From: Auriscalpium vulgare
Lineage: Eukaryota > Basidiomycota > Agaricomycetes > Russulales > Auriscalpiaceae
Assembly (NCBI GenBank): GCA_019915015.1
Contig: JAHBBC010000015.1
Coordinates: 682,001 to 746,000, forward strand
Length of the DNA: 64,000 nt
Direction of reading: 5' to 3'
Within the stretch, counting starts at the first letter, position 1. Each line of letters begins with the position of its first letter. A model generated the notes under the pieces. The model saw only the letters and a program-made list of their open reading frames with translations, searched no databases and had not been told where the DNA came from. The translations under genes were made by a program, and so were the position numbers. Positions 31,725 to 43,740 of this stretch are shown here, in pieces.

Positions 31725-32868
31725 CTAATCCTTTTTCGAACTCCCCCGCTTCATCTTGGCGAACATTCCCTCGGGCTGAACATACTCGTCCTCGCCGCTG
31801 AAGCCCACAACCACGTTCCCACGCAACGAGTATAGGTGCATAATGTCCGCAAGCTGCGAAGACGCCCCCGGCGCATTGCTGGCGTCGCCAACGAGGATGC
31901 TCACATCTTTGCTTTGAGCCCGAACGACACGCGCGACCGCAGAGAGGACCGGCAGCACGGTGACGTCGCCATGGCGCGTGCCGAGCTCGACAATGCCCGA
32001 GTAGGTGCGCGGAATCATCACAAGCACCCTGCCTGCACAGAATGTCAGCGCGCTGCAGAGGAAGGCAATGGAGGCGCGCGCACCATTTCGCGAGTAGACA
32101 TCCAAGTCGATGAACTTGGAAGGGGCTTTGGCGAACTAAACATTGCCCGTCAACTGCATGCGGGCCTAGATATCTTACACCCATACCAAGTCGATTTCGA
32201 TCTTGCGATAGCGAGTCGTCGCCCTCACCCCCGCGCGGACGGGGGTAGATGCTTCACCCACGATGGCCAGGCGGGCGTTGATGGAGCCATAGTGCGTGGA
32301 GAACGTGGCCGCCGACGTCGAGAGCGCGCTCACCCGGTCGCGGAGGCGTTGCCCGTTGGTGGCGCTCACCACGGAGGTCAAAAGCGAAGTGGTGGAAGTG
32401 GGTGCGAGGGGATCCAACTTCCATATCCCTAAGTTCCCAATGAGAATGGCCCATCCAGCCAAAAGGCGGCACGTACCGTTTACGTTTTCATACCGCGTCG
32501 CGACGGTAAGACCGTTGACAGCACTGTCCCCGTCACTCGTGGACGCTCCAATGGGCTCTGCGGTACTGCAGTCTGGCGGGGCGGCGCCCGACTTGCTCTG
32601 TACAGGGTCAAGTGAGCTTGGTCAAGACGTTAAGCTGAGGTCAAAGAGCACACCAATTCTACCGAGGATGACGATCTCAAGTGACGACGCTCTTCGGCAC
32701 TGTAGTGGAGCGGGTCGGCACTATAGTCGTGCGGGGCGGCTTCCGAATCGCTCTACGAAGAGACATGTGAGATTGCTCGGCGTAGGTTTGTGGCAAATCA
32801 CACACCATGTCCGAGGACGAAGAGTAACGGTGTTCCTTCTCATCCACTATGCTGCTCTCGGCGATCAT
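31725..32868 (-). CDS. DUF7330-like fungal protein (adhesin-like beta repeats)
   Basis: The well-supported exons on the minus strand are 32597..32477, 32428..32187, 32135..32084 and 32032..31725, 240 codons in one frame. The 5' exon is less certain. A start at 32868 with a donor at 32805 (exon encoding ~21 aa) keeps frame. Motifs are NVNGIWKLDPL, SATNG, THYGSI, KIEIDLFAKAPSKFIDLDVYS, LGTRHGDVTVLPVLS and NVVVGFSGEDEYVQ. I recall this pattern of short beta-strand repeats (S-x-NG, TRHG, RNG) ending in VVGFSGED from uncharacterised Agaricomycete proteins annotated as DUF7330. The function is unknown. There is no signal peptide in this model. Confidence 0.6.
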
Positions 32869-33444
32869 ATTAATGTGCACTTTTTCTTGTTGTTGCAAGG
32901 GAAGGGAGATTCAGAAAGATGAAGATGGTCAACGCCTCCATCTTAAATAATGCCTCGTATATACCGCCTATCCCTTTCCAAGAGACTCCGCAGCTGGGCG
33001 GACGGAAGCAAATTGCAGGGGTCCCGGAGTGAAATGCGGTTGCTGCAGAGGAGGCTGTCAGAGGAGCTAGGATAGGATAGGAAGGCGAGGCGCGGCAGTG
33101 GCGGATAGACAAGTTCCGCCTCGGAGGCGCGGCAATGAAACGCACGGCCACCGTGGTCTCTGAAACGGTCCGCGTAAGGCTTCGTTGCTCATCGCGAGTT
33201 CCTGATGTTCACAAGATTACACTAGGGGCGATACTTAGCAAAGGCGAGCGCGCTTGCCGAGTGTGCCAAGTGCGCTGCTGCCACAAGTATTGTTCCACAC
33301 TTTGTACCAAAATACGGGCATCTATAAGCTGAAAGGTACGGACATCTACAAGACAAGTACAACGACAAAGCCTAATGTACAGAAAGCTTCCTGACAAGGT
33401 GACAACATACCATGCACGTCTACAAAGTTTCATGATGACACAAC
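32869..33444. other. Intergenic, no gene seen
   Basis: Spacer between the DUF7330-like gene and the 3' end of the GS-like gene. Only short, unsupported frames are present. Confidence 0.5.
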
Positions 33445-35133
33445 TCAGTAATTCAACACAATCTTCTCCATCTCTTCCTCCGGAGTCTCCGCGCTCAAGT
33501 GTTTCTCCAGAGTCTGCACAAGCCAAGCCACATCTATCAGTATCCAAGCATACCACGGAACACGGGCTCACCGCATTGACGGCCAGGTATTTATCGACGA
33601 ACTCCTGCCCGAGCACCTCATGCAGCACCGCGTCCTGGCGCAACAACTCTCGTGCATCTGGCAACGTACGCGGCATCCGCCCCACGATGCCCCTCCTCTT
33701 CCGCTCGCCCTCGCTCAGCTCGATCGCCGGGCCCTCCGCCTCCAGCACCGCAAGCTCCGCGCCATCGAGCACACCTTGCAGCCCCGCGCCCAAAATCCCA
33801 GCAAGCGCGAGGTACGGGTTCGCCGTCCCGTCGAGCGCGCGCAGCTCAAAGTGGTGGTGCCCCGGCGCACCCGTGAGGCGCACGAGCGCCTCGCGGTTCT
33901 CCGTGCCCCAGCACGCGAACGTCCCGCCGGACCACACGCCGTCCTGCACACGCGCGTACGACGCGCGCGTCGGGAGTGTGAGCGCGGCGAGCGCGGGCAG
34001 GTGCGCGAGCAGCGCCTGCAGGAAGGAGCGCTCGAGCGGCGTCATGGTCGTGGTGTGGTTGGTGTCGGGATTTGGTGGGGGCGGGTGCGTTGCGGGAAAT
34101 GCGGTCCGGTGCACGGAGATGTGCGCGTGCGCAGCGCTGCCGCCTGTAGGGGCAGGGGCCAGAGTCAATGTGAGCTGTAAATATGGTGATAGGCGGGCAT
34201 ACGCACAGTTGTCGGCGAAGACCCGCGGCGCGAGCGTCGCGCGGAAGCCGTACTTCGCGGCAATGTTGAAAATCGTCTCGCGCGTGGCGAGGAGCGCATC
34301 GGCGGCCTCGAGGGGCGGGAGCGGGCCTGTCACGACCTCGTACTGCGAAGCTCTCACGGTGAGCGCGGGCGACGTTGGTGATTCTGACGGCGCGGACTGA
34401 CCTGACCGGGCGCAGCTTCGGCGTGGTACATGAGCAGGTCGATGCCCGCGAGCTGGAGCATCTCGGCGATTTCCTCAAGGCACGCAGTGACGTCGCTACC
34501 GGACGGGAGCGCGGCAGACGTCGACCACGGGTAATCGTTCACGGCTTTCATGGGGTCGGTTGACTCGAGGAGGATGAACTCGGTCTCGATGCCCACGAGG
34601 AACTCGAGACCGGCTGCACGCGCCTTGCTGCATCACAGAAGCAGAATTAGTATGAGCATCAGAAGGTGTAGATGGGTAGCTACGCACTCCACGATGCCTC
34701 TGAGAAGCGTGCGGGGGCACAGCGGTGTCCTGTACACGGCGGGGACCGCCCCATCGTTGACCGGCGTCTTCTCCTCGAACCAGCCCATCACACTCGCGTG
34801 CGTCGGCGCATACCCGCACGGGCGCAGCGAAGCCATGTCGGGCACGTAGAGGTACTCGCCCGTTCCGCTGAAGCCCGGCGCGAGCCCAATGCCGACGAGC
34901 CCAAAGACGGCCTTGGTGATGCCCACGCCAGGGCGGGCGGCGGCGAGGATGTCGCCAAAGGCGTTGATAGGGATGACGCGGAAGCGCGTGGTGTTGGTGT
35001 AGTCGTTCCACTGGAAACGGATGTAGCGGATGCCGCGCTCGACCAGCTTCGCGATTCCGACGTGGCCAAAGGTGGGCACCTTTGCGATGGCGGGCGTGTA
35101 GAGCACGCCGTATGTGGTATGGGGCTCAGACAT
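33445..35133 (-). CDS. Glutamine-synthetase-like ligase (FluG/GlnA-type)
   Basis: The five exons on the minus strand are 35133..34688, 34627..34402, 34342..34207, 34143..33572 and 33513..33445, giving 482 aa. GS-fold enzymes join ammonia or an amine to the gamma-carboxyl of glutamate using ATP. The N-terminal beta-grasp domain reads IRYIRFQWNDYTNTTRFRVI. The catalytic domain shows GIETEFILLE, MYHAEAAPGQYEVVTGP, GSAAHAHISVH (usual GNG-x-H-x-H-x-S), GTENREALVRL and FELRALDGTANPYLALAGIL. This is the fungal GS-like/FluG-domain class rather than the canonical cytosolic GLN1 (~360 aa), so the amine substrate may differ. Cytosolic. The exon 4 donor and the 69-nt terminal exon close the frame exactly. 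Confidence 0.88.
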
Positions 35134-36639
35134 GGGGGCTGGGAGGGGGGAGGCTGCAAGGCAGTCACTTGGAATCGACCTGGATTCTGATCAGGGCACG
35201 CAGGGGATAGTGTCGGGTGCAGGGCAGGCTCGTGGGCTGCTCGCTGTGGACGATGTTGGAGGTGGCCGGAAGCAGGGGGAGGGGCTCCGCATCGATGTGT
35301 TTTAGTAATTTGAGGTCAGAACGAAGCGCCTCTCGGGGCTTTTGCCGACGCGACAAAAAGGGCGATTGCCACAGAATATACGTGGCAATACATAAGTAAG
35401 GCCTGAGGCCTGAGGCCGCTCGAGGGTGGATGAGTAGAGCGATCGAGCAAGCTAGAGCAAGTCTTAGCACCAGGCGACGGCGTCGCTCGGCGTCGCGGCC
35501 AGGTCGCGCGGCCGTCGCCGGTACCGTTCTGTACCGATGCTGCGCCTCGCCGCTCGGCTTCTTTACATACTATGTACATCGTCGGGTCAACTGGATTTCG
35601 CAACTCAGGTCGTCCTCATGTCGCTCACCGGGCCTCTCAAGGCGACCGTGGGCTGAGCTAGGCTCAGGCTCTCAAAACCGCAGCAAGGTAACCCTTTCAT
35701 CATCACGACTCTGTTGATCGCAACTGCTTGGCACTACTTCGTCTCGTCTGGACGACCCTAGCCCGGTGCCAGTTCAGTTGCCTGAAGGCTGACCGGTGAC
35801 ACATCATCTGTGCCTAGCCAAACGGGTGCTTTCAATGTCTTAGTCTACCTCGAGCTCATGTGTCTATTTCCTTGACTGCGTGTTGGCCAGCCTCGTACGA
35901 GCTGCCATGCCGAGCCTGCCGTCGAAACCTGCCAGCTTGCCAGCTTCTACGAGCTCATACATAGCAACTCGACAAGCGCTGCTCCGCGCAACTAAGTACC
36001 TTGCAGATTTGGTAGTCCTCTCGCATTCACACAGTCACCTCAGCCAAACTCTACAGACGCATGTGCAACATGCCTGCATTGTGGATTAGCTTATGGTATC
36101 CCGGCTCAGAGTGTATCCTGGTGCGTCGCGCAGAGATTTTTTCTCTTTTTTTCGCTCAATGCGCCGGCATTCTATTCCTTCGCCTTACCTCTCTGACTGA
36201 TTTTACATCCGACTGATTTTGGCCTAGCGGTACCTTCATATGCAGCCCTGACAGGTACCGTCGCAGATTTTACCATCACTGGCCAGGCTCACTCTAATTC
36301 TGCATGCAGTGCACCAGCGTGGGTGATTCAATCGTGAAGTGGCTCGTCGTGTCCACGATGGCCGGGCAGCTTTCCTACTTGGTTACCGACACTCAATTGC
36401 GCTCTACATACGACCCTGGCCGACGATATATCCACGGCCCACCTCCTACTGTACCTACTGTCATGACAATCATGCCCTCGCAGTGCGTGATGTCCACGCA
36501 CGCCTGCCGCCCCCGAGCCCTGGCCTTATAAATACGAGCACAAAAGTTGAGTATTTTTCAGCACTCACAGGTCGCCTTCTCTGTCCGCGTTATTGCTGTT
36601 TACCCTTCCTCTCTTTTATCCTCAGACACGAGACACATC
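35134..36639. other. Intergenic, no gene seen; contains promoter of the secreted repeat protein
   Basis: This 1.5-kb interval is between divergent genes. A GCCTGAGGCCTGAGGCCGC direct repeat lies near 35400, and a TATAAATA box at 36527-36534 about 105 nt before the next ATG. No conserved coding is seen. Confidence 0.5.
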
Positions 36640-37433
36640 ATGGTCTTCGCTACACGCATCTTCCTCGCTTTCCTTGCCGCGGCCGTCGCGTCCGCGCTGC
36701 CTCTCAGCTCGGTGAGTTCAAGTACGTGCCGACGTGGCGTCCCGCGTTGCTAATTGCACTCCAAAGGCCTCGCTCTCGCAGCGTTCTTCGCCCGAGGGTC
36801 TGGCAGCCCGGTCTCCGGAGCCATTTGCGTAAGCACTTCTGCATGTACTTACGTGGGCTGTCTGACAGGGCCACTGTAATCAGGATCGTCGCTGCGCGCG
36901 GGAACGGAAACACGTACTCCAACGACCAGGGCACTGGTGGTATCATCAACCAGAACATCGGCAGACGCGCCGTCTTCACGCGCGGAGACGGGAACACGTA
37001 CTCGGGTGACCAGACGGGCAGTGGCACTGGCGGCATCATCAACCAGAATATCGGCAGACGCGCTGTTGGAGTCACCGCACGCGACAACTCGGTCGGCTCC
37101 GGCAACAGCAACAATGTGGGCACGGGCACGAGCAACAATGTGGGAGGGTCGAGCAACCAGGGTACCGGTACGATCAACCAGAACATTGGGAGCCCTCGCG
37201 CCGTCTCCACACGCGGAGACGGGAACACGTACTCGGGTGACCAGACGGGCAGTGGCACTGGTGGCATCATCAACCAGAACATCGGCAGACGCACCGCTCA
37301 AGTGGCCGCACGCGACAACACGGTCGGCTCAGGCACCAGCAGCTCGGTAGGCTCGGGAAGCAGCAGCAATAATGTGGGAGGGTCGAGTAACCAGGGTACC
37401 GGTACGATCAACCAGAACATTGGGAGCCCTTGA
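36640..37433 (+). CDS. Secreted Gly/Asn-rich repeat protein with dibasic sites (Kex2-processed precursor candidate)
   Basis: The three exons are 36640..36711, 36767..36828 and 36884..37433, giving 227 aa. A clear signal peptide (~1-19, ending AVASA) precedes a short spacer and a repetitive region with no cysteine. INQNIG occurs five times, three times as GGIINQNIG followed by Arg-Arg (residues 72-73, 103-104, 180-181) and twice as GTINQNIGSP. A ~77-residue block (DGNTYSGDQTGSG through INQNIGSP) is duplicated, also at DNA level (36981 and 37212, 231 bp apart). The repeats are rich in G, N, S and T and resemble beta-solenoid or amyloid-prone sequence. Kex2 cleavage after each RR would release peptides. 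I recognise no named family, and function as structural peptide or signal is inference. Confidence 0.8.
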
Positions 37434-37848
37434 GCGTCGTTGAAGGATACGGTGCTTCCCCAACTCCTTCCCCACTCTCGTTGAATCATCAATTATATCG
37501 CGGGTTACTACTGTACTTACAGACATTCAGCGCTCCGTAAGCAATTGGTCTTTACTTTTATTGGTACTATCTTCACTACATCTGCACAAAGCACTAGGGC
37601 AATATCATACATTCTAACCTGGGCCGCTATTATGGAAGCGATAAGATGTTATCTATTCCCAGCCGGCGCCTCCGACGGGTCGCACGAACCTTCTTCCTGC
37701 ACCCACCATGGCGTGTGCTGAGAAGCCTCCAGATGCGGGACTCGAGACGCTTGCAATGGAGACTTGCGCGATAAGCCCCAGACTTGCACTGTGTTGAACG
37801 TCGACCTCCCCCACCACCCTCCGCAGCTTGTCTGTCTCGTCCTGTCCG

Positions 37849-40187
37849 ATGGCCAAGGGTGACTCTGAAGCAGACTTCAACGCTAATGCCGTAAAGACGG
37901 AGATGCGTCGCGGCAGCGGGGATGAGGTGCTCTTGCGGAGCTTGGGCTACAAGCAGGAGCTGCGCCGGACGTTTACCCCACTCGAGCTTTTCGGCGTCGG
38001 CTTCAGCATCATCGGGCTCTTCCCGTCAATGGCGTGCGTGGTGCCCTCTGTTCTTATCTTTTAGCGCGCCGCGGCGTGCCTAAGCGCACTCACTCAGGTA
38101 GTTCTGTCCTGGTGTACGCGCTGCCCAACGGCGGCAGCGTCGCGCTTGTTTGGGGGGTAAGCACCCGTTGCCCGGTGCGCCGGGTGCGTTCCGCTGACAG
38201 GGCTGTTGCAGTGGTTAGTCTGTGCGGTGTTCCTCATGTTCATCGCGCTCGCGCTCGCTGAGCTCGGCTCGGCGGCGCCTACGTCCGGCGGGCTGTACTA
38301 CTGGACTCACCGTTTCTCCTCTCCCCGATACAAGAACGTGCTGTCGTGGATTGTTGGGTGTAAGCATACTTACCAATGGTTCTCAGCACGCTCTGGTAAC
38401 ATGCTGACTCGGCGCTGCTCAAGATTCGAACACGGTGGGCAACCTCGCGGGTGTGGCGTCGGTGGACTGGGGCTTTGCAGTGCAACTCATGGCGGCCGTC
38501 AGCATCGGCTCCGATCTGACATTTGTGCCGACTACGGGGCAGACGTAGTAAGCAGCTTCCAGAAGTCAGTGCGGTTTTCAGTCTAACTTAGCGTGCAGCG
38601 GAGTGTTTGCGGCGGTTCTGCTCGCGCACGCGATCATCTGCAGCGCCGCGGCGAAGTATATTGCCCGGTTGCAAAATGTATTTATCGTCTTAAATGTATG
38701 GTACGTCTTATCTCTAACGAGCAGGCTACGTATATCATGGGCAATTTGTACACTGAACTTTTTGCTTAGTCTGTGTCTGGCTATCATCATAGGCCTCCCC
38801 GCTGCGACGCCGGACGAGTTCAAGAACAGCGCGAAGTACGCTTTCGGTGACTTCCAAAATTGTGCGTATCTCCTTACCACAGTATCACAAGTTGTTGACT
38901 CAGTCGCTCCTTCTCGCTGCAGTCTACGGGTGGAACAATGGCTTCGCCTTCATCTTGAGCTTCTTGGCTCCACTGTGGACTGTTGGTAAGTACATTGATA
39001 GATGCACGAGACACTTTCCTATCTAAGCTTGTCCAGGTGGATTCGACGCCAGCGTTCACATCAGCGAAGAAGCGACAAACGCGAGCGTCGCCGTGCCGTG
39101 GGCGCTGCTCAGCGCAATCTTCATCTCAAGCGTTCTCGGTTGGGGTGGGTCGTGTTTTGACTGCGATAAACATTCCCTGATCTCTTTTGTAAGGAATAAA
39201 CGTTGCGATCGCGTTCAATATGGGCACAGGTCTCGAAGATATACTCGCGAGCCCTATTGGTCAGCCCATGGCCGCAGTACGCAACATATGCGTTTATATG
39301 TAAACGGAGCTGCAGCTCATACGCCATTAGATCTTGTTCAACAGCTTCGGAAAAAGAGGGACGCTGGCCGTCTGGTCCGTCGTTGTGGTCGTCCAGTAAG
39401 TGTCTCTAATTCTGGCTGCCCTAGTTCGTTCGCCTTCTCACATGCACCATTTTAGATTCATGATGGGCATGGGAATCGTACGCTTGCATGTACTATGAGT
39501 CCCTAAACATCTCTTTTAACCACAAACAGGTCACAGTTTGTTCGCGCCAGATCTTCGCCTTCGCGCGCGACGGTGGGATGCCATTCTCGAGCTACCTGCG
39601 CCGCGTGAGCCCGCGCACGGGTGTGCCGACGCACGCGGTGTGGTTCTGCGCGTTCATCTCGCTTCTGCTCGGCCTGCTCGCGTTCGCGGGTGCGGTCGCG
39701 ATCGGGGCGATCTTCTCACTCGCCGTGGCCGGCCAGTACACCGCATACTCGATCCCCATCAGCGCGCGCTTCCTTGGTCAGAATGACTTCAAACCGGGCG
39801 TGTTTACCTTGAGCTGGGCGGTGCGTGCTGCGTGCCTTTTTACGAATAAATTACTAACTGTAAATGCGATCGCTGGTTGCGTGGGCGCAGAGTAAGCCGG
39901 TTGCGGCGATCGCGGTGGCGTGGATGGTGTTCATCCTCGTTGTGTTCTTCTTCCCCTCCACAACGCACCCGACAGCGGCGGACATGAACTACACGATTGT
40001 CGTTTTCGGTGGGACGATCGTTCTCGCGCTCGTGTACTTCTATTTCCCGAAGTACGGCGGCAAGCACTGGTTCCATGGCCCGGTGTCGACGATTGGCGAG
40101 GCCGACAGCGTGGAGACACTGGAACGAAGCGGGAAGAGTTTGGAGACCGACCGGATTTACATGGAGAACACGAAGCGTTCGCAGTGA
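37849..40187 (+). CDS. APC-family amino-acid/GABA-type permease
   Basis: The thirteen exons are 37849..38033, 38102..38156, 38212..38359, 38424..38544, 38599..38700, 38770..38861, 38923..38985, 39037..39144, 39194..39276, 39331..39395, 39456..39477, 39530..39820 and 39891..40187, giving 543 aa and about 12 membrane helices. Marks are LGYKQELRRTFTPLELFGVGFSIIG, LAELGSAAPTSGGLYYWTHR, YGWNNGFAFILSF, GGFDASVHISEEATNAS and SRQIFAFARDGGMPFSSYLR, typical of the fungal ACT subfamily (UGA4, HNM1 relatives) that imports GABA, choline or amino acids at the plasma or vacuolar membrane. The exact substrate is not readable from sequence. Confidence 0.92.
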
Positions 40188-41289
40188 TGATCTAGGATGA
40201 TATTTTGAGTGAGAATTGCAGAGAGAGATACTCACGTTACGGTTACGACGATGACCTCGTAGGATAGAACAAGCGTCGATGTATACAAGAGATTGAGACA
40301 CAAACAAGACGAGCAAGTATCCTAGGACGGAAAAAGAAAGACAGAGCGACGGACACGAAGCAAACATTGAATAGACCCCACTGGCACACTGCGTTCCAAC
40401 CGTAACCGCTCCAACGTATACGAGGCATGACCGTGCTGCGTTCTGAGTGCAAACATCGATGAAAAACGCACTGAAGTCGCGGAAGGCGGACAGTGGTATA
40501 GTAGGACGGGATCGACAGCACAGAGTTGCACAGACTCATTGCTCCAAGATTGCTCGAACGATTGAGGGCTGGATGATGATGGACCCTCCTCGACGTCGGC
40601 CCGGGCGTGGGCGGTGTCGCGCGGCGAGCTGACCGATGATCAATCGAGACCAACGAGCAGAACTTCACGCTGTGAGGAGCGCGCATGAGTACACCGCTCA
40701 ATGGACTGAACTCGTCGGAGCCATAACATAGCGGCCCGGTACCCGGTCGTCACCGTGCCTTTCCGACCTACTACCCTTCCCTTTAATGCTTCGAGGATGC
40801 ACTGTGCAGCCGCCTCGCTCAAGTCGTCCGTCACTGTGGACCAGAAGCTGTTCGTTCAGACTATCTGTTTCTCATCCATCTTGTGCCACTATCTCAATAT
40901 GCACGCCACGTCAGTCCCGCAAGCCTTCGCCGTTCAACATCAGCAAAAGTGCATATATCTTGCGGCTGGTTATAGGTGGTTATAACCGTCGCAATGTTCG
41001 CAAGCGTCGCCAGATTCGGGACTCGGCCACCAGATGGCAGACCCGGTTGCAAGTAGTTAACCTAATTCCCTCTGAGCGATAACTTCGTTATAAGCACCCG
41101 CCAGATTATCGAGTAGGCCTTGTAATCCACTGTAAGGCTTGCATCGAACGCCTGTATTCACAGCCCTTGCGACAGGTTGTAAGGTAATATCATTCATGGT
41201 AACTACTGAAGGTGCTAATTATGCTTTCAGGCGCTTTCGGGGCTTTCAAGGAGGCACAAGGGACATTTGACAGCATCAGAATACTGTAA

Positions 41290-42660
41290 TTACAACAATC
41301 TGGCTAATACCAGTCTGTCCACACATGTAAGAGAAGAACCGAGCCTATCAGAAAGCCGGAGACCCATGCACAAGACGATCCAAAGCCCCAAAGCAGAGCA
41401 GAGCAGCACGCGCACCACAGAAACCATCTTCGGGTCTGCCCTTTGCGCCAGACTTCTTCTTCGGCGGTACATCCAACGGGCGTAGGTGGAGGCGACGCCG
41501 TGAGAGCGTTGTGACCTGGCCATAGTGGATGAGCCGGTGAACGGCTGAGTGGGAAGACGGCACCGGAATAGCTGGGGGCATTGTGCAGAGAGATGGGGGC
41601 GCAGGAAACTGTTCGCGGACGAAATCTTCGACCTAACACCTTATTGATCTAGAACGAAAATCAGAATGAATAATCGCGCATATATGCACGTGTTGCACTC
41701 ACCCAGCGCACTAACACGTAGCGTTTCTTTGGAGAGTTCCTCGGCGCTGCTGGGGGTTCCGGGTATGTCAGTACAGAGATGAGAATAGAAGGCGGCCATA
41801 CATGTCCGCAGTCATCTTCTTGGCGTCGTCTCCACTCAACATGGACGCTGTGGCAAAAAGGAAGCTTGTATCACGAGCAAAAGGCTCCGCTTACTCAGGG
41901 TTTTTGCTCGGCGGCCTTGGTGTAGGTCTCAGACTCGCTCAAAATCTTGTCTAAATAAGAGTTCAGTGCGACGGTCAGCGGGGGATGCATATATGCGCAA
42001 GAAAATTCACTCCGTTGCCGGGCGTGCTTTCAACGTCATGCCGTGCTTCGACCACTTCGACGTGCCTGCGTATTGAGCCTGACCATCACTTACATGAGAT
42101 AGTTCGTTAGTGAAAGTTAACGTAGCATATATGCGGCGCAGACTCACTTTGTCGCGGGGCGTACTTTTGACACCGTCGGTGTTGACTTGTCGCAAGTCGA
42201 CCGCTTCGACGTGTGTCCGCATCTCGACCCCGGTGCTCACTTGTATGAACAAATGTCAGCGAAGGTCGAGGTGAGAGCGAAGACGACGACGCACCTCAGC
42301 TTCCTCTTGGCTCGAGCTGCTCAGTAGACAACGAGCTTGTCGATTCCCGCGTTGTTCTCAGTGCCATCGTTGTCCGTGCCTGGATTCTGTCGTTGACTAG
42401 CATCATCAAATGAGAGCAAAGGACGTACCTAGGCTTCTGGCTCGAGCTGTAGGCTTGTGAAAGCCGGCGTTGTCCTGGGAGGGGGGATGTACTCGGCAGT
42501 GAAATCGTTTGGAGGAGGGGATGGTGGTAAGTGGAGTGACGTTGGTCATGGTAAGAGGGCAAGAGGGATGCGACAGGAAATGACGCGGCGTACGCACTGC
42601 GGCGTGCGGTTTCTGGAGCAGCCACGTGACCATTTCGACTTGCTCGCGCCACACGTTTTA
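41290..42660 (-). pseudogene. Possible degenerate multi-exon gene with a duplicated exon
   Basis: The minus strand shows a series of exon-like pieces with good splice signals: SAEELSKETLRVSAL (41714-41757), ASMLSGDDAKKMTAD (41804-41850), KILSESETYTKAAEQKP (41897-41950) and two related pieces (HVEVVEARHDVESTPGNG and HVEAVDLRQVNTDGVKSTP). A terminal open frame with one hydrophobic segment ends at 41290. Phases do not join all pieces into one frame, and an in-frame TGA precedes one donor. I do not recognise a family. It may be a decayed gene, or a real gene whose splicing I cannot resolve. Confidence 0.25.
41988..42258. repeat. Two-copy tandem repeat, period ~137 bp
   Basis: Each unit begins with the palindrome GCATATATGC (41988 and 42124) followed by aligned blocks ending CTTCGACGTG. 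A third palindrome occurs at 41678. Each unit contains one of the HVE-x-V...STP exon-like pieces described for 41290-42660. Confidence 0.6.
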
Positions 42661-43296
42661 CGTTTCGTATTTCTGAAGCGACAAGTCGTCAGATCTCGTT
42701 CTCAACTAGTCGTTGACCTATCTCTTGGCTACAACTCATCCACACTGCTGCCTGACCAGCATTCAGGGAATCCGGGGTAGAGGCACTCTGGGTGGGATGC
42801 TTCTGGGTAGCCACCAGGTGCGTATGTACGCCAGCTCAAGTCTGCACACGTTCCTCACCGAGATTTGCTGTCTTTTCAGCTATCATAACCGCCTTTGCTC
42901 CTTTCGAGGACAGCTAGTACTGCGGCCGTCATCTGCTCTTCCCCACATTCCCGCACACATTACTTGGACTACGCTTGCAGTTCATGACAGGTAGTTGTGC
43001 CGCAGCTTGTCCTTACGCGGACGAGACGTCCCTCTATCCCAAGGCCCCACGGCATCCCCACCCAAGACCGGCGTCACACCCACCAGACTGCAAAAGCGTC
43101 GTCAACGAGGACGATGCGTGGAACAAGATTTGCATGTTGCACGATGAGAAGGCGGCAGATCGCTTCCGAAACGAGCGTTGTCTTGATGGGATGGATGGGA
43201 ACAGGGCATCGATCAAGTCACCGTACGCCTCTCCACTTTTCTCTCTATCTGTCGTTTTGACACCGCCTCCTCAGACTACCAGTGAGCGGATTGACG

Positions 43297-43740
43297 ATGC
43301 CCGACACACCTCTGCATCCTCCGTCGCAGCATCCAAACATGGCGTCACCGCCTCCAAGCGGTGTTGCTAGCGTAGACGCTTTCGTGTCCAAAATTACAGA
43401 CTGGCGGCGACCTGCGCGTGAAAATGGAGGCCGTGCGCAATGCGAAGTTGCAGAAGGACGCGTGAAAGCGCTGGCGGCAGCTATACCAAGGGCACCCCCT
43501 CTCGTGCGAGCCCTACGCACAGCGCTTCATTCTGCGCTCCAAGAAGGGTCTGTGCCTTCACTTCTGCGCCCGCCGTAGTCGCCGCCCCCATCCCACCTCC
43601 CCAGCGCGCGCTGTCGCCACAGCCATGTCCTTACCGCCAGCGCGTGCCCCGCCGTCCAGACCGCCTCGGGAACGCTCTCGCCTCCACACACCGACGACGC
43701 CCACGGCCACGCTGTTGCGCTCAACAGCGCCAATCGTTCA
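43297..43740 (+). pseudogene. Coding relic of unknown family
   Basis: One frame reads KMEAVRNAKLQKDA, then an in-frame TGA (~43460), then KRWRQLYQGHPLSCEPYAQR and on to SKKG, which looks like a coherent helical protein with Trp changed to stop. No family was recognised. The overlapping frame from 43297 is Pro-rich and less convincing. Confidence 0.25.
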
